A DNA stretch of 61,310 nucleotides, taken from NCBI GenBank assembly GCA_900470445.1, contig UCAU01000032.1, positions 1 to 61,310 of the forward strand. Direction: 5' to 3'. Source of the stretch: Hyphomicrobiales bacterium (GTDB taxonomy: Bacteria; Pseudomonadota; Alphaproteobacteria; Rhizobiales; Devosiaceae). The translations under genes and the position numbers were made by a program. How positions within the stretch are numbered: position 1 is the first letter of the stretch; each line of letters starts with the position of its first letter. This document shows positions 8,090 to 16,036 of the stretch, piece by piece. The notes beneath the pieces are model-generated. The model did not search any database. It saw only the letters and a list, made by a program, of their open reading frames with translations, and was not told the DNA's origin.

Positions 8090-9348
8090 GCCGCCACCCT
8101 CCCCTTCTCGCCGTTGTCGTTGTCGGCGGTGGGCCATGACTTCATGACACGCGCTGCCGAAAGGATGACCCGGCCATCTTCGCCAAAGTCCTTGTGGTAG
8201 GTGATGACCTTGGCGGATCGCCCGGAAAGCCAGTTGGACCCATAGACGTCTGGTGCGGCGAGTGTTTCGTGCTGCTCAACCTTCATCAGGTCTGTGGTCT
8301 TCAGTTCGTCGGAATGCTTATGACCCGTGTGGGCGTAGCTGTAGGTAGTCCGGCCGTAGACCTGGCGGAACTTGCCGACCAGAATGGAGTCGACGTTCTT
8401 GGTGCCGCGGCGATGACCGTGATGGTAGAACAACGAAACATCGCCGTGCTCGATCATGGAATAGGTGCCAGGGCTTGTGTCGACGGTGACGCGCGGCTCC
8501 TCGTCATAAAATGCGGCCAGCATTTCGCGCAGCCAGACTTCGCCGGCAGGGTCGTGGTTGGCGTCGCACATGATGACGTCGACCTTGGCGTGCTTTTCCA
8601 GCAGCATCCCGATGACCGTCCGTACGATGCGGATGGACGCCCGAACCATCTTGGGGTAGCGACTGTCGCTGTCGAGTTGGTGGCCGTGTTCTGGTGTGAT
8701 GCTCTTGAACGAATCGTAGTGGAGAAAATCTCCTAACTGCGCGAACACAGCCCGTTCGGCATTTGGCGATTGCGCGATGGCGGCAGAGAACCAGTCGATG
8801 ATCAGTTTTTCGCCGATGCGCAGATCATAGTCACCGCTACCCGTCTCCTCATTCCAGGCCAGCGCCCCGAGGTGATTATCGGTGATCGTATATTGATTTA
8901 GCAGGTCGGACACGGTGTGCAGTGGTGCGGGTACGGCCGCTGCACGCGGAATATCAGACTTGAAGGCCTCCACAGCAGCCCGCATTGCCTCGTGCTGCGC
9001 TACCTTGTCTGGTTCGACGCGCAGCCAGTCCTGAATGACCCGCCCATCAGCGTCACGATTGACCGTAATCTTACCGGTGACGTGAGTTGGCGGAATCTCA
9101 AAGACTTCGCCAGGCGCCCGCACCTGCTTGACGTAGATGTCGCCGATCTTCTGCGACATGCTCGCGATGTGATACCCCGGCAACGTCTCCTGCGGCCCCA
9201 TCAGCCCGCGTTCGGCGGCACGACGTAGGCGGTTCTGTAGGGTCTGCCGAGCAATGCCCAGGCTGGCTGCTGTTGCCGATTGGTTATCGAAGTTGGCGCG
9301 GTAGGAGGCGACGGTTTCGATGAGGGTTTCGTCGGGGATGGTGGTCAT
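8086..9348 (-). CDS. Calcineurin-like metallophosphoesterase with N-terminal helix-turn-helix
   Basis: 420 residues. Residues 10-45 form a Fis/resolvase-like helix-turn-helix (SATAASLGIARQTLQNRLRRA). The phosphoesterase core follows: TITDNHLG at 154-161, GDFLHYD at 206-212, CDANHD at 261-266, YHHGH at 308-312 and TGHKH at 341-345, which supply the two-metal ligands. Phages often carry this family; activity on DNA or nucleotides is plausible but unproven. It ends in DNDN then VAA, and the last codons carry the next ribosome site. Confidence 0.75.
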   Translation of the reverse strand: MTTIPDETLIETVASYRANFDNQSATAASLGIARQTLQNRLRRAAERGLMGPQETLPGYHIASMSQKIGDIYVKQVRAPGEVFEIPPTHVTGKITVNRDADGRVIQDWLRVEPDKVAQHEAMRAAVEAFKSDIPRAAAVPAPLHTVSDLLNQYTITDNHLGALAWNEETGSGDYDLRIGEKLIIDWFSAAIAQSPNAERAVFAQLGDFLHYDSFKSITPEHGHQLDSDSRYPKMVRASIRIVRTVIGMLLEKHAKVDVIMCDANHDPAGEVWLREMLAAFYDEEPRVTVDTSPGTYSMIEHGDVSLFYHHGHRRGTKNVDSILVGKFRQVYGRTTYSYAHTGHKHSDELKTTDLMKVEQHETLAAPDVYGSNWLSGRSAKVITYHKDFGEDGRVILSAARVMKSWPTADNDNGEKGRVAA

Positions 9349-9722
9349 TGGCGAAAACCTGCCTCGGTTGCGGCTTTGTGCAAGCCTTCGATATTGATGG
9401 AGTCGACGGGCACGCGACCGTCGGCAATGCGCTGTTCGATCTGCAGCGCTTCAATCATCTGGCCAGCCCAGCCAGCTTTTGCTTCGTCTGAGATTGGAAG
9501 TTGGATACCAGCCCAGAGTTGGGCTGCCCGTTCATTGGCTACACCACGGCAACGCTCTCGCTCCGCGAGGATGGCGCGGGATGCATGGGTTCGCACGGCA
9601 AAGTCAAAGTCGGCGATGGTCGCGTATGGACTCCCCACCACGTCCAAGTGCGGCAACGAATCTGACGCATCAGGTCCGGCAGCCTCCCACACATCCTGCG
9701 GGCACCAATCTGGTCTACTCAC
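9345..9722 (-). CDS. Phage hypothetical protein, 125 aa
   Basis: GTG at 9722 overlaps the previous stop by four bases. Mostly helical: FAVRTHASRAILAERERCRGVANERA, a segment frequent in small rhizobial-phage proteins, then an acidic C-terminus. No catalytic motif. Translationally coupled with its neighbours. Function unknown. Confidence 0.55.
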   Translation of the reverse strand: MSRPDWCPQDVWEAAGPDASDSLPHLDVVGSPYATIADFDFAVRTHASRAILAERERCRGVANERAAQLWAGIQLPISDEAKAGWAGQMIEALQIEQRIADGRVPVDSINIEGLHKAATEAGFRQ

Positions 9723-10456
9723 GCTGCCACCTTCCTTTCCTCAACATTGAACCCCGGCACGCTCCGCAGGCCGGCCCGCACGGCTTCCGCCGCAATCTGC
9801 TCAACCAATTCACGGAATCGCTCAGGCGCGCGCTCGTACGCCCACTCAAGGCCGGCATATTCGTCGACCAGAGTGGCGCCCCACGTGGTTCTCAGCCCAG
9901 TTCCAGTCGTTGCGGCCTTATCCGCCCCACGCGCGAACTTCGCAGCCTCCTTGGCGAAGCCGACGATTTCCTCGGCGCGCTCACGCTCGGCTAGGTTGCC
10001 TGCGCTGGCCTGCATCGCAGCCGTGGCTTCGGCTTGCAGAGCCTCCGCCTCGCGGCGGGCTTTGTCGGCAGCTGCTGCGGCGATGCGCTGTTGCTCGACG
10101 CGCCATGCGGTCAAGAGTACGCCAAGCGCATCCTTGCCCATTGCGACCTTGCCCTTCTTGGGCTGCACGTATGGGTTGTAGCGGGCCTGGATAGCGTCGA
10201 CCTGCTTGTCTAGCGGCGCCTTCTCCGCGACCCGCAGCGCTTCGGCTTCCTTGCCCGCCTCATGCAAGCCATCAAACAGCGCCGTGATTGCCTCTGCCAT
10301 TTCTGGTGTGGTGATCGGCTCGCCGTCGGCGAAATTCTTCGCCTCTCCGTACAGGTCATCGATCTTGGCGAAGGCGTCGGTCGGGTCGATGATCGGCGGC
10401 CCGCCGTTTGAGCCGCCAAGGACAGCTACTCCCAAGGGTTCAGCGGGCAAGTTCAT
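9719..10456 (-). CDS. Coiled-coil phage protein, 245 aa
   Basis: ATG at 10456. The central part, about residues 105-190, is a long Ala/Glu/Arg-rich coiled coil (WRVEQQRIAAAAADKARREAEA and on), flanked by a more mixed N-terminus and a C-terminal WAYERAPERFRELVEQIAAEAVRAG. This organisation is common in unnamed phage proteins of nucleotide or recombination gene blocks. It ends KVAA with the ribosome site for the next gene. No enzymatic motif seen. Confidence 0.55.
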   Translation of the reverse strand: MNLPAEPLGVAVLGGSNGGPPIIDPTDAFAKIDDLYGEAKNFADGEPITTPEMAEAITALFDGLHEAGKEAEALRVAEKAPLDKQVDAIQARYNPYVQPKKGKVAMGKDALGVLLTAWRVEQQRIAAAAADKARREAEALQAEATAAMQASAGNLAERERAEEIVGFAKEAAKFARGADKAATTGTGLRTTWGATLVDEYAGLEWAYERAPERFRELVEQIAAEAVRAGLRSVPGFNVEERKVAA

Positions 10457-10865
10457 GGACGCCCCCCCCCAAATGACCCGTCCTTTCAGACCGGGCGACG
10501 GCGCGCTCGTAGGCTGCGGATGGGATTGTCATGCCTTCCACCCGGTCCAGCGCGGCGAGAACTGTCTCGCGAACCTTGACTTCCTCACCCCACGTTCCCT
10601 TTGTGATACGGTGGCGAACTGCTTCAACGTCGGCGTCTTCGGGCTCCCACTGCCCCTCCAACCCGTAACAAGAGCAGTGCGATCCATGGACCTCAAACAG
10701 GCTGCCGGAACGTTCGAACAGGACATAGGCGTCGCCGCTGTAGTCCTCGTAGGTGTATGAGGCTACCAACACGGTAGCGCCGTCGAGCGCAGCCTTATCA
10801 ATGCTGAAGTCGGAAAGCATTCCAGCCTCGCCGGATTCCGACCAGTCGTGCAAATAGATCGACAT
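10440..10865 (-). CDS. Phage hypothetical protein, 141 aa, with C9 tract near its end
   Basis: ATG at 10865 follows GGGGAG. Contains beta-rich YLHDWSESGEAGML, VLVASYTYEDYSGDAYVLFE and CSCYGLEGQWEPEDA, with two nearby cysteines. A run of nine C (plus strand, 10462-10470) encodes the Gly-Gly-Gly before the last residues and overlaps the start of the next gene, so slippage there would alter this C-terminus. First gene after the terminator at 10885-10916. Confidence 0.5.
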   Translation of the reverse strand: MSIYLHDWSESGEAGMLSDFSIDKAALDGATVLVASYTYEDYSGDAYVLFERSGSLFEVHGSHCSCYGLEGQWEPEDADVEAVRHRITKGTWGEEVKVRETVLAALDRVEGMTIPSAAYERAVARSERTGHLGGGVHELAR

Positions 10866-10884
10866 CTCAATCTCCCCAAAAACG

Positions 10885-10916
10885 AAAAAACGCCCCCACC
10901 ATTTCTGGTGAGGGCG
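10885..10916 (-). terminator. Intrinsic terminator, leftward
   Basis: Ten-base arms (10891-10900 and 10907-10916) with one mismatch, followed on the minus strand by TTTTTT. It separates the serine-protease gene from the metabolic genes to its left. Confidence 0.8.
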
Positions 10917-10921
10917 CGACA

Positions 10922-11593
10922 TCAACTACGACCCAACAGGCCGCAAATCTGTTCAGCAGGCACGATGAAGCCCAAGCCGGTAGCCGACACGGACACACCC
11001 AAAGGCAGGGTCAGAAGCGCGACATTAATGCCAACGACTTCGCCGGCGGAATTGAACGCGGGTCCGCCTGACATTCCAGGTAGGATGACCATGTCTACGG
11101 GGGCAACACCCAGCCAATCGCTGCGCTTGGTGGCAGGGCCAACAATATGGCCGTAGGTGGTGATAAACTCGACGGATAGCGGGTTGCCGCGCGCCGTAAC
11201 TTCCTGCCCCACCTTGAGCGGGGCGCAGGATAGTGGCGAACTTTGCAAGCCATCGGGCGACGTCCGTAGCAGCGCGATGTCGCTGGCAGTGCTAGACCAC
11301 AGAACTTCGGCGTCTCGGTACGTGCCGTCGTCTAATTTCAGGCGCACAGCGGCACCTTCGCGGGCCACATGAGCCGCAGTGAGGATTAATCCGTCACCGA
11401 TATGGACGCCAGAGCCGTGGCCCTTATCGAGTTCCACCTTGACGGTGGACGAAGGGAACGCCGCCAGCGGCCGGTATGCGTCTACAAGCAGAAAGGCGAT
11501 GGCCAGCAAAGCCGTGGCAACCAGGGCCGAAACAAACCAGCCACTACCATGCTCGGTCTCGGCCGGACGTAAGTCTGAATACGAATACGCCAT
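10922..11593 (-). CDS. Membrane-anchored trypsin-like (DegP/S1C-type) serine protease
   Basis: 223 residues. One membrane helix at about 19-37 places the protease domain outside the inner membrane. Catalytic triad: His75 (LTAAH), Asp105 (SDIALL) and Ser175 (LPGMSGGP), in the order and context of S1C/trypsin-2 peptidases. No PDZ domain follows. It has its own promoter and operator upstream (11623-11674) and a terminator downstream, so it is a separate unit between lysis and metabolic genes. Host conversion, defence or envelope processing are possible roles; none is shown. Confidence 0.8.
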   Translation of the reverse strand: MAYSYSDLRPAETEHGSGWFVSALVATALLAIAFLLVDAYRPLAAFPSSTVKVELDKGHGSGVHIGDGLILTAAHVAREGAAVRLKLDDGTYRDAEVLWSSTASDIALLRTSPDGLQSSPLSCAPLKVGQEVTARGNPLSVEFITTYGHIVGPATKRSDWLGVAPVDMVILPGMSGGPAFNSAGEVVGINVALLTLPLGVSVSATGLGFIVPAEQICGLLGRS

Positions 11594-11622
11594 GAGCAGC
11601 GCTCCCGTTGATTAGGGCTGCT

Positions 11623-11674
11623 ACATGCGCGCATTCGCTGGCATTAATCAAGGCATAAAATGCGTATCTCGCAT
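11623..11674 (-). promoter_or_regulatory. Promoter with ATGCG-N5-CGCAT operator upstream
   Basis: TTGATT (11651-11646), 17-bp spacer, GCATGT (11628-11623), reading into the serine-protease gene. The palindrome ATGCG TATCT CGCAT (11660-11674) is centred about 18 bp upstream of the -35 box, and half-sites (ATGCGCGCAT) overlap the -10. The -10 is weak. Confidence 0.55.
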
Positions 11675-11677
11675 TAT

Positions 11678-12022
11678 TTATGCTCGGGTAGTCGATCTGG
11701 TGGTCGTGGGACGCTCCAACATTCGATCAATCCGACCATTCATGTTTGCGATTTGTGTGCCCACCTGCTCGATTGCACTCATGATTTGGCCGGTTTGCTC
11801 GCGCAACCCTTCTTTGCTCACATAGGTGGCGCTCACGTGAAGCTGATGCGCATGCAACTCCGTGCGAATTGTACTCGCAAGAGCCACTGCTGCTTCCCCG
11901 CGAATGTTTGCCTCTGACCTAACATCCTTAATCAGGCCCCACATGCGCCAGAATCCACCGATGAAAAGGCCAAGAACGACAAGGCAGGCGCTCACAACCT
12001 GAAGAACTACACCCCAGTCCAT
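11678..12022 (-). CDS. Membrane-anchored coiled-coil protein of lysis cassette, 114 aa
   Basis: N-terminal membrane helix at about residues 5-27, then a charged helix (RSEANIRGEAAVALASTIRTEL) and a second amphipathic stretch (LREQTGQIMSAIEQVGTQIANM), ending in a Thr/Arg tail. It follows Rz1 directly. A structural or lysis-accessory role is inferred from place and topology; no family is assigned. Confidence 0.5.
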   Translation of the reverse strand: MDWGVVLQVVSACLVVLGLFIGGFWRMWGLIKDVRSEANIRGEAAVALASTIRTELHAHQLHVSATYVSKEGLREQTGQIMSAIEQVGTQIANMNGRIDRMLERPTTTRSTTRA

Positions 12023-12316
12023 CTACTTCCCGCCAGTCAGTGCGCCGTCGCGCTCTTGATAAAAATCGCGAAGTGCGGCGTGACGCTTGGCGCAATCCAC
12101 CAGCGACAAGCGGTCCCTGCTCCAGAACCGCTCAATGTCTCGCTGCGTCATCTCACCAGCCGGCAAGCCTGACGGCGGCACGCACTGCTGTGTTGCATAC
12201 GAATCCGGCGCGGCAAGTCGCGGTCGGTCAGGTGGCGCCACCAATGCCGTTGATCCTGCGCACGCTGTCAGCGCCAAGGCCAACACGATCAGCATTGGGA
12301 TCGATATCAGCCTCAT
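12023..12316 (-). CDS. Rz1-like outer-membrane spanin lipoprotein
   Basis: From ATG 12316 the 97-residue product has a lipoprotein signal: hydrophobic SIPMLIVLALALTAC with the lipobox cysteine near residue 18, then proline-containing APPDRPRLAAP. Its start lies inside the Rz-like gene in another frame, the classic nested Rz/Rz1 arrangement. Rz1 would sit in the outer membrane and join Rz across the periplasm to fuse membranes at lysis. Confidence 0.7.
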   Translation of the reverse strand: MRLISIPMLIVLALALTACAGSTALVAPPDRPRLAAPDSYATQQCVPPSGLPAGEMTQRDIERFWSRDRLSLVDCAKRHAALRDFYQERDGALTGGK

Positions 12317-12623
12317 TGGACTGCTCCTGTAGTTGTCGTTCCATTTCGGATAGTTCACTGCGCAACTGCGCGATCCTTGCCGCCTCGTTAGCCTTGGCCC
12401 GGTCATTGGCCTGCGCCTGGCGGTCGAGCTCGGCCAGCCTTTGGCGCTCCAAGGAGAGCTCGCGCGCCTCGTACTTCTGCGACCACTCTACCGTGGCTTG
12501 CTCGTATCCCTGCCCGCGCGCGTACCAGTAGGCACCGCCCACGGCGGTAACGCCAAGCAGGGCGACAACCGCCCACGCCGCAAGCGTACTGCCGCCCAGG
12601 AGGCTGGCTATGATTTTGATCAT
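12228..12623 (-). CDS. Rz-like inner-membrane spanin
   Basis: 131 residues: N-terminal membrane helix (residues 12-34), then a long charged coiled coil from 40 to 100 (EARELSLERQRLAELDRQAQ and on). This is the usual i-spanin shape. It overlaps the holin stop by ATGA and contains the start of Rz1 in another frame. Acts after holin and endolysin in outer-membrane disruption. Confidence 0.7.
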   Translation of the reverse strand: MIKIIASLLGGSTLAAWAVVALLGVTAVGGAYWYARGQGYEQATVEWSQKYEARELSLERQRLAELDRQAQANDRAKANEAARIAQLRSELSEMERQLQEQSNEADIDPNADRVGLGADSVRRINGIGGAT

Positions 12624-12979
12624 GCGGCTTCTCCGTCGGGTGGCGCCGTCGTCGTGACTGTGGTGGTTGCCGTCGTGATCGCGGCGTCTGGTGGCAAACC
12701 AGCCGACACGGCGATGTCTGTCGCATCAACGATAGCCTTGCGCTTGTTTCCGTCGTCCCAGACCGCCCCGAACACGTAGGAGCCAAGAGTGGAGCCAGCC
12801 AGAAGGATGAGCCCGTTCGCTATGTCTCTATGCAGGATAGTGTCGTTACCCCAGATGGTGAGGTAGCCGACCACCAGGGCGCAAAAGATGAGGACGCCAG
12901 CAATGGCTATCCGGCGCCTCCACCATTCAAAGTCAGCAGTGGCGAATGTTACCGCAGGCGTGCGGGTTCGACGTGCCAT
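12620..12979 (-). CDS. Putative holin, 119 aa
   Basis: Basic N-terminus, membrane helices at about 24-43 (IAIAGVLIFCALVVGYLTIW) and 54-74 (ANGLILLAGSTLGSYVFGAVW), and a hydrophilic Thr/Ala C-terminus. It overlaps the endolysin stop and precedes the spanins. Position and topology point to a holin that releases the endolysin; the family is not certain. Confidence 0.65.
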   Translation of the reverse strand: MARRTRTPAVTFATADFEWWRRRIAIAGVLIFCALVVGYLTIWGNDTILHRDIANGLILLAGSTLGSYVFGAVWDDGNKRKAIVDATDIAVSAGLPPDAAITTATTTVTTTAPPDGEAA

Positions 12980-13500
12980 TAGACGGCAGCCGCCTGGAAG
13001 TGCATGGCGTCAGCCTTGCTCCAGAGACCGCCCCACACCCAACCTTCGCGCGCAAAGATGTCGACCACTGCCTTGGGCATCATGCCCTTGGAAGGATCGT
13101 ACTTCACACCAAAGCCGTTGCGGGCAGGGTCAAGATCGATAGCCGCTGCGAAAGCGTGGACCGACAGTCCGTTCTGCCCGCGCTTCTTGCGGAAGTTGTC
13201 TACGCCACCAAACAAGTGCATGCGGGCGGCTTCGATGTTGGCTTGCGTGCCGTAGTGTGTCTTGATCGCGTTGAGCGCACGGAGAAGGCTTGCCGCACAT
13301 TTCTTGTGTACAGTGATCTTGCGGACAGGATCGTTAAGCTTGCCGTCGCCATTGCCGTCCCACGCCAGGACCATTGCGTAGGGCGGGACGATCGTCGTTA
13401 GATTTTCGGCCTGCCACTTAGGGTCGCGAGCGCCGTCGTTGTTGGAATCGGGATTGCCATAGAAGGCGTACATCCCGGCCTTGTTGGGCCAGTTTGCCAT
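12979..13500 (-). CDS. Endolysin, peptidase M15 (VanY-like)
   Basis: 173 residues. Contains the M15 zinc-peptidase signature: SVHAFAAAIDLD with His115 and Asp122, and the distal KADAMHFQ with Asp164 and His167; the preceding GWVWGGLW is typical of phage M15 endolysins. It would cleave peptide cross-links of peptidoglycan. ATG at 13500 follows GAGGAG. It starts the lysis cassette (endolysin, holin, Rz, Rz1). Confidence 0.9.
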   Translation of the reverse strand: MANWPNKAGMYAFYGNPDSNNDGARDPKWQAENLTTIVPPYAMVLAWDGNGDGKLNDPVRKITVHKKCAASLLRALNAIKTHYGTQANIEAARMHLFGGVDNFRKKRGQNGLSVHAFAAAIDLDPARNGFGVKYDPSKGMMPKAVVDIFAREGWVWGGLWSKADAMHFQAAAV

Positions 13501-13578
13501 GGTAGGCTCCTCAATGTGGGGACTAGAAAATCGCGAGTCAGTGCCGGCTGGCCGCGCTACGCGAGATGATGTGGGAAC

Positions 13579-13618
13579 TTTGAGCCGCTACCCTGCTTGT
13601 TGGGATAGGAGGCTCAAA
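13579..13618 (+). promoter_or_regulatory. Hairpin that covers a ribosome binding site
   Basis: TTTGAGCC (13579-13586) pairs with GGCTCAAA (13611-13618), with inner pairs CTA/TAG and CCC/GGG. The Shine-Dalgarno AGGAGG (13607-13612) and the A of the start codon lie in the 3-prime arm, so the folded RNA would hide the start of the gene at 13618. Confidence 0.5.
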
Positions 13619-13809
13619 TGCCGAAGAAACTGGAAGTGCGCGAAGGCGACCAAATACAGGTCTGGCTAAAGGTCGCGCGGGTTGCCGATGAGTTGGATAT
13701 CGATGGCCGGCAGATCGTGACGGTTGAGCTGGTGGGTCAGCGGGTTACGGCTGCGCTGGATAATTTTAAGGCGGTCAGGGTCGAGAAGGGGAATAACTGG
13801 CCGAACTAG
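13618..13809 (+). CDS. Small protein on opposite strand, 63 aa
   Basis: ATG at 13618 with AGGAGG in front. Beta-rich: LEVREGDQIQVWLKVARV, GRQIVTVELVGQRVTAAL, then basic VRVEKGNNW. It stands between endolysin and tail fibre but on the other strand, as phage morons do. No promoter could be fixed. Function unknown. Confidence 0.55.
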   Translation: MPKKLEVREGDQIQVWLKVARVADELDIDGRQIVTVELVGQRVTAALDNFKAVRVEKGNNWPN

Positions 13810-13841
13810 ATTTGGGGCGCTGCCGGTGCTATGGAAAAGCC

Positions 13842-14066
13842 ATGACCCTGAAACAGCAGAACACCATTGGCGCCTGCATCAGCGCGGCTGCGATAGCGTT
13901 GATAGGCGCATTTATGTGGCTGAACTGGGATGCAAGAATGCCGGGGCGCCAAGAGTGCCCGTCCGGGACGATTGAGCATGTGGGCGGGCCTCGCTTCGAA
14001 ATCGGCCCGCCCACATGCATCGTCCAAGCCGCGACCTACGCGGCCTCGTACTCGAGTGAAAAATAG
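13842..14066 (+). CDS. Small exported or membrane protein, 74 aa
   Basis: ATG at 13842. Membrane or signal helix at about residues 8-24, then a hydrophilic part with two cysteines (QECPSG and PTCIVQ) that could form a disulphide outside the cytoplasm. The last 31 bp overlap the tail-fibre gene in antisense. The layout (one helix, two Cys) resembles the gene at 15855. Function unknown. Confidence 0.45.
   Translation: MTLKQQNTIGACISAAAIALIGAFMWLNWDARMPGRQECPSGTIEHVGGPRFEIGPPTCIVQAATYAASYSSEK
13977..14017. repeat. Perfect 14-bp inverted repeat inside a small gene
   Basis: CATGTGGGCGGGCC (13977-13990) and its exact complement (14004-14017) around a 13-nt loop. Very stable as RNA on either strand, but without a T-run. 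It lies where rightward small genes meet the end of the leftward tail-fibre gene. Confidence 0.7.
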
Positions 14067-15355
14067 AAGTACGAAGTGTTTGCAAAATTAGCGTCTGTCA
14101 GGGCGGCCGACGTCGTAGACGACGACTGATTCAGTTGGGCGGCCGTGGTGTTGATCAGACCCAGAACCATGGGGAAACCAGTCAGACCAATCAGACCGAA
14201 ACTGCCAATGACTCCACTCGGATAGGCTATGGCGCCTAACGTGAATGGCAGCCCGGTGATTAAGGCGGCACCCGTCGCAGAACCTTTATTGGTCAGTTGC
14301 ATAAGTCCGTGCGCCGACACTTTCGTGCCAGTTTTTTTGTATCGCCCGTAGCGCGCCGCGTTATATGTGATGCCCGTAGTTGCCCCGCCAAAGGATAGTC
14401 CGGGGGTGAACGTTCCGGAGATTTGCGGATAGAAAATCTTCTGCGAGGCGCCATCACCAACGACAATAACGTCGTCGTCCGTATCCCACCTGATGTCTCC
14501 CTCTGCCGTTGGAGTTGGAGACGCGCTCTGGCTGAGGATCAGTGTGGGTGTGGTCAGTGTTTTGTTGGTTATGGTCTGTGTATCTGTGACGCCGACTGCG
14601 CCAAGCGCAGTAAGCATCGCGGCGTAATTTGCGGCAGAGACCAGCGAGCGCCCGTTGGCCGACATATCAGTTATGTCAGCGACCTGCAGCGTGAGCGCTC
14701 CGGCCTTACCAGCCACCGATAGCACCTGGTCCGTGTAATCGGCTTTGAACCAGTTGGCCGCAAACACCGTGGTGCTGGCATTGTCTGCGATTGCAATGAC
14801 GCGATCGTTTAGCGCGAACGCGATGCCGTCGACAGTGCCGCCAACGGAGACGATGTAACTCCACCCTGCCTGCGCCACACCCGCGCCGGGGAATGTTCCT
14901 GCGGATGCATCCCATGCGCCTTTTAGGATCACCGATGCGTCTAGTTCGTTGACGCGGCTCTCAATTACATCCAGATCGACGGGCTGCGTAACAGAGATGT
15001 GGCCGAGCTTGGTGGAATGCGCGGTAAGGAACGATGCTGTCGTCGCCGCGAGAACCGCGGAGTACGCCTGCACATCCGTGCCGATTTCGAGGTTTATTGC
15101 CGCCTTGAGCGCTGCCTCGCTTGCTGTGGAAAGCAGCGCCCGCATGAATGCACTCAGAAGCGTCGGGTCAATCGTCCATGTGGCACCTGATCCGGAAACG
15201 ACAAGGTCGCCCTTGTCGCCGTCCGAAACAGATGGCCCTTGCGGCCCCACGGCACCAGGCGCACCCTGCGGACCGCCTCGGTTCACTTCTATAACGTTTG
15301 GCGAGGCTTCGGTGACGATGGTCACTTCGTTTTCGATGATCTGGATGGTTTCCAT
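14036..15355 (-). CDS. Tail fibre protein with collagen-like stretch
   Basis: 439 residues. Residues 27-41 form a short collagen-like G-x-y run (GGPQGAPGAVGPQGP), followed by DGDKGDLVVSGSG, a repeat-rich shaft, a TQTITNKTLTTP segment common in tail-fibre trimers, and a Gly/Ser/Thr-rich C-terminal head. Likely a receptor-binding or side fibre. It overlaps the gene before it by one base. Ends YEAA. Confidence 0.75.
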   Translation of the reverse strand: METIQIIENEVTIVTEASPNVIEVNRGGPQGAPGAVGPQGPSVSDGDKGDLVVSGSGATWTIDPTLLSAFMRALLSTASEAALKAAINLEIGTDVQAYSAVLAATTASFLTAHSTKLGHISVTQPVDLDVIESRVNELDASVILKGAWDASAGTFPGAGVAQAGWSYIVSVGGTVDGIAFALNDRVIAIADNASTTVFAANWFKADYTDQVLSVAGKAGALTLQVADITDMSANGRSLVSAANYAAMLTALGAVGVTDTQTITNKTLTTPTLILSQSASPTPTAEGDIRWDTDDDVIVVGDGASQKIFYPQISGTFTPGLSFGGATTGITYNAARYGRYKKTGTKVSAHGLMQLTNKGSATGAALITGLPFTLGAIAYPSGVIGSFGLIGLTGFPMVLGLINTTAAQLNQSSSTTSAALTDANFANTSYFYFSLEYEAA

Positions 15356-15735
15356 TACGCACCATCAAACAGGTTATCCAGTACGCGCACTTCTCCCGCG
15401 AGCACGGTCTCTTTGTTTGTGGCGGTAGAGAAGATGCGCAACTGCCACTTCACCTGTGGGCCGGCAAATGGCACCACGTCAGTTTTGTCGGCATCGAGAT
15501 GCACATCGATTGTGCCCAGCACCCCGCCAAGAGTGATCTCGCCAGTTCCGTTGGTCATCAGTACGGTCCCTGCGTCCAGTCGTCGGGCGGCAGATCGGAA
15601 CGCCGGCCATGAAATGATCATTTCTGCGGAAAATCCCGTAAGGTTGACCGGAGATCCTTCCGCCAAGTAGGTGATGGCCATGTCGAATTGATCACCACGC
15701 CGCAGCGACGGGCGATAGATAGCTGTTACGGCCAT
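15355..15735 (-). CDS. Baseplate/fibre-associated protein, 126 aa
   Basis: Beta-rich: RRGDQFDMAITYLAEGSPVNLTG at the start, TGEITLGGVLGTIDVHL in the middle, VKWQLRIFSTATNKETVLAGEVRVL at the end. This resembles BppU-like N-terminal modules that join tail fibres to a baseplate. It immediately precedes the tail-fibre gene in transcription order. Assignment rests on strand pattern and place. Confidence 0.5.
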   Translation of the reverse strand: MAVTAIYRPSLRRGDQFDMAITYLAEGSPVNLTGFSAEMIISWPAFRSAARRLDAGTVLMTNGTGEITLGGVLGTIDVHLDADKTDVVPFAGPQVKWQLRIFSTATNKETVLAGEVRVLDNLFDGA

Positions 15736-15794
15736 GATGGCTCCGGTGTTTATGGGGCTGTGTCGTTGCGCGGTGTGAATTCGCGTGTGAATCG

Positions 15795-15823
15795 TTGCCG
15801 CCGCTGGAAAATTTACCTATAGG
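15795..15823 (+). promoter_or_regulatory. Rightward promoter of O-antigen gene unit
   Basis: TTGCCG (15795-15800), 17-bp spacer, TATAGG (15818-15823), with a ribosome site and GTG 20-30 bp downstream. No ATGCG-N5-CGCAT operator is nearby, so it could be active in the lysogen. Confidence 0.55.
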
Positions 15824-15854
15824 TGTGTGCAAGCATCGAGAGGGAGGGCAGATT

Positions 15855-16019
15855 GTGGAAATTCGCGTGCTCGCTCGGAGGCTAAAGTACCACGCATCAA
15901 TGGCTATAGTTGCCACAGGGGTGCTGGTGGTTTTGTCGTGGGGCCTCATTGCATTGGCAAACCCGCCGAATGATTGGTGCTACCTTGGCGACGGCACAGT
16001 AGTCGCTTGCCACCGATAA
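15855..16019 (+). CDS. Small membrane protein, 54 aa
   Basis: GTG at 15855 behind GGGAGGG. Basic N-terminus (RVLARRLKYH), a membrane helix at about 16-35, and a short external tail with two cysteines (NDWCYLGDGTVVACHR). It is the first gene of the rightward unit that continues into the O-antigen protein. Small membrane partners of O-antigen enzymes occur in serotype-converting phages; here this is inference. Confidence 0.5.
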   Translation: MEIRVLARRLKYHASMAIVATGVLVVLSWGLIALANPPNDWCYLGDGTVVACHR

Positions 16020-16036
16020 AAAAGAGCGCACCAAAT

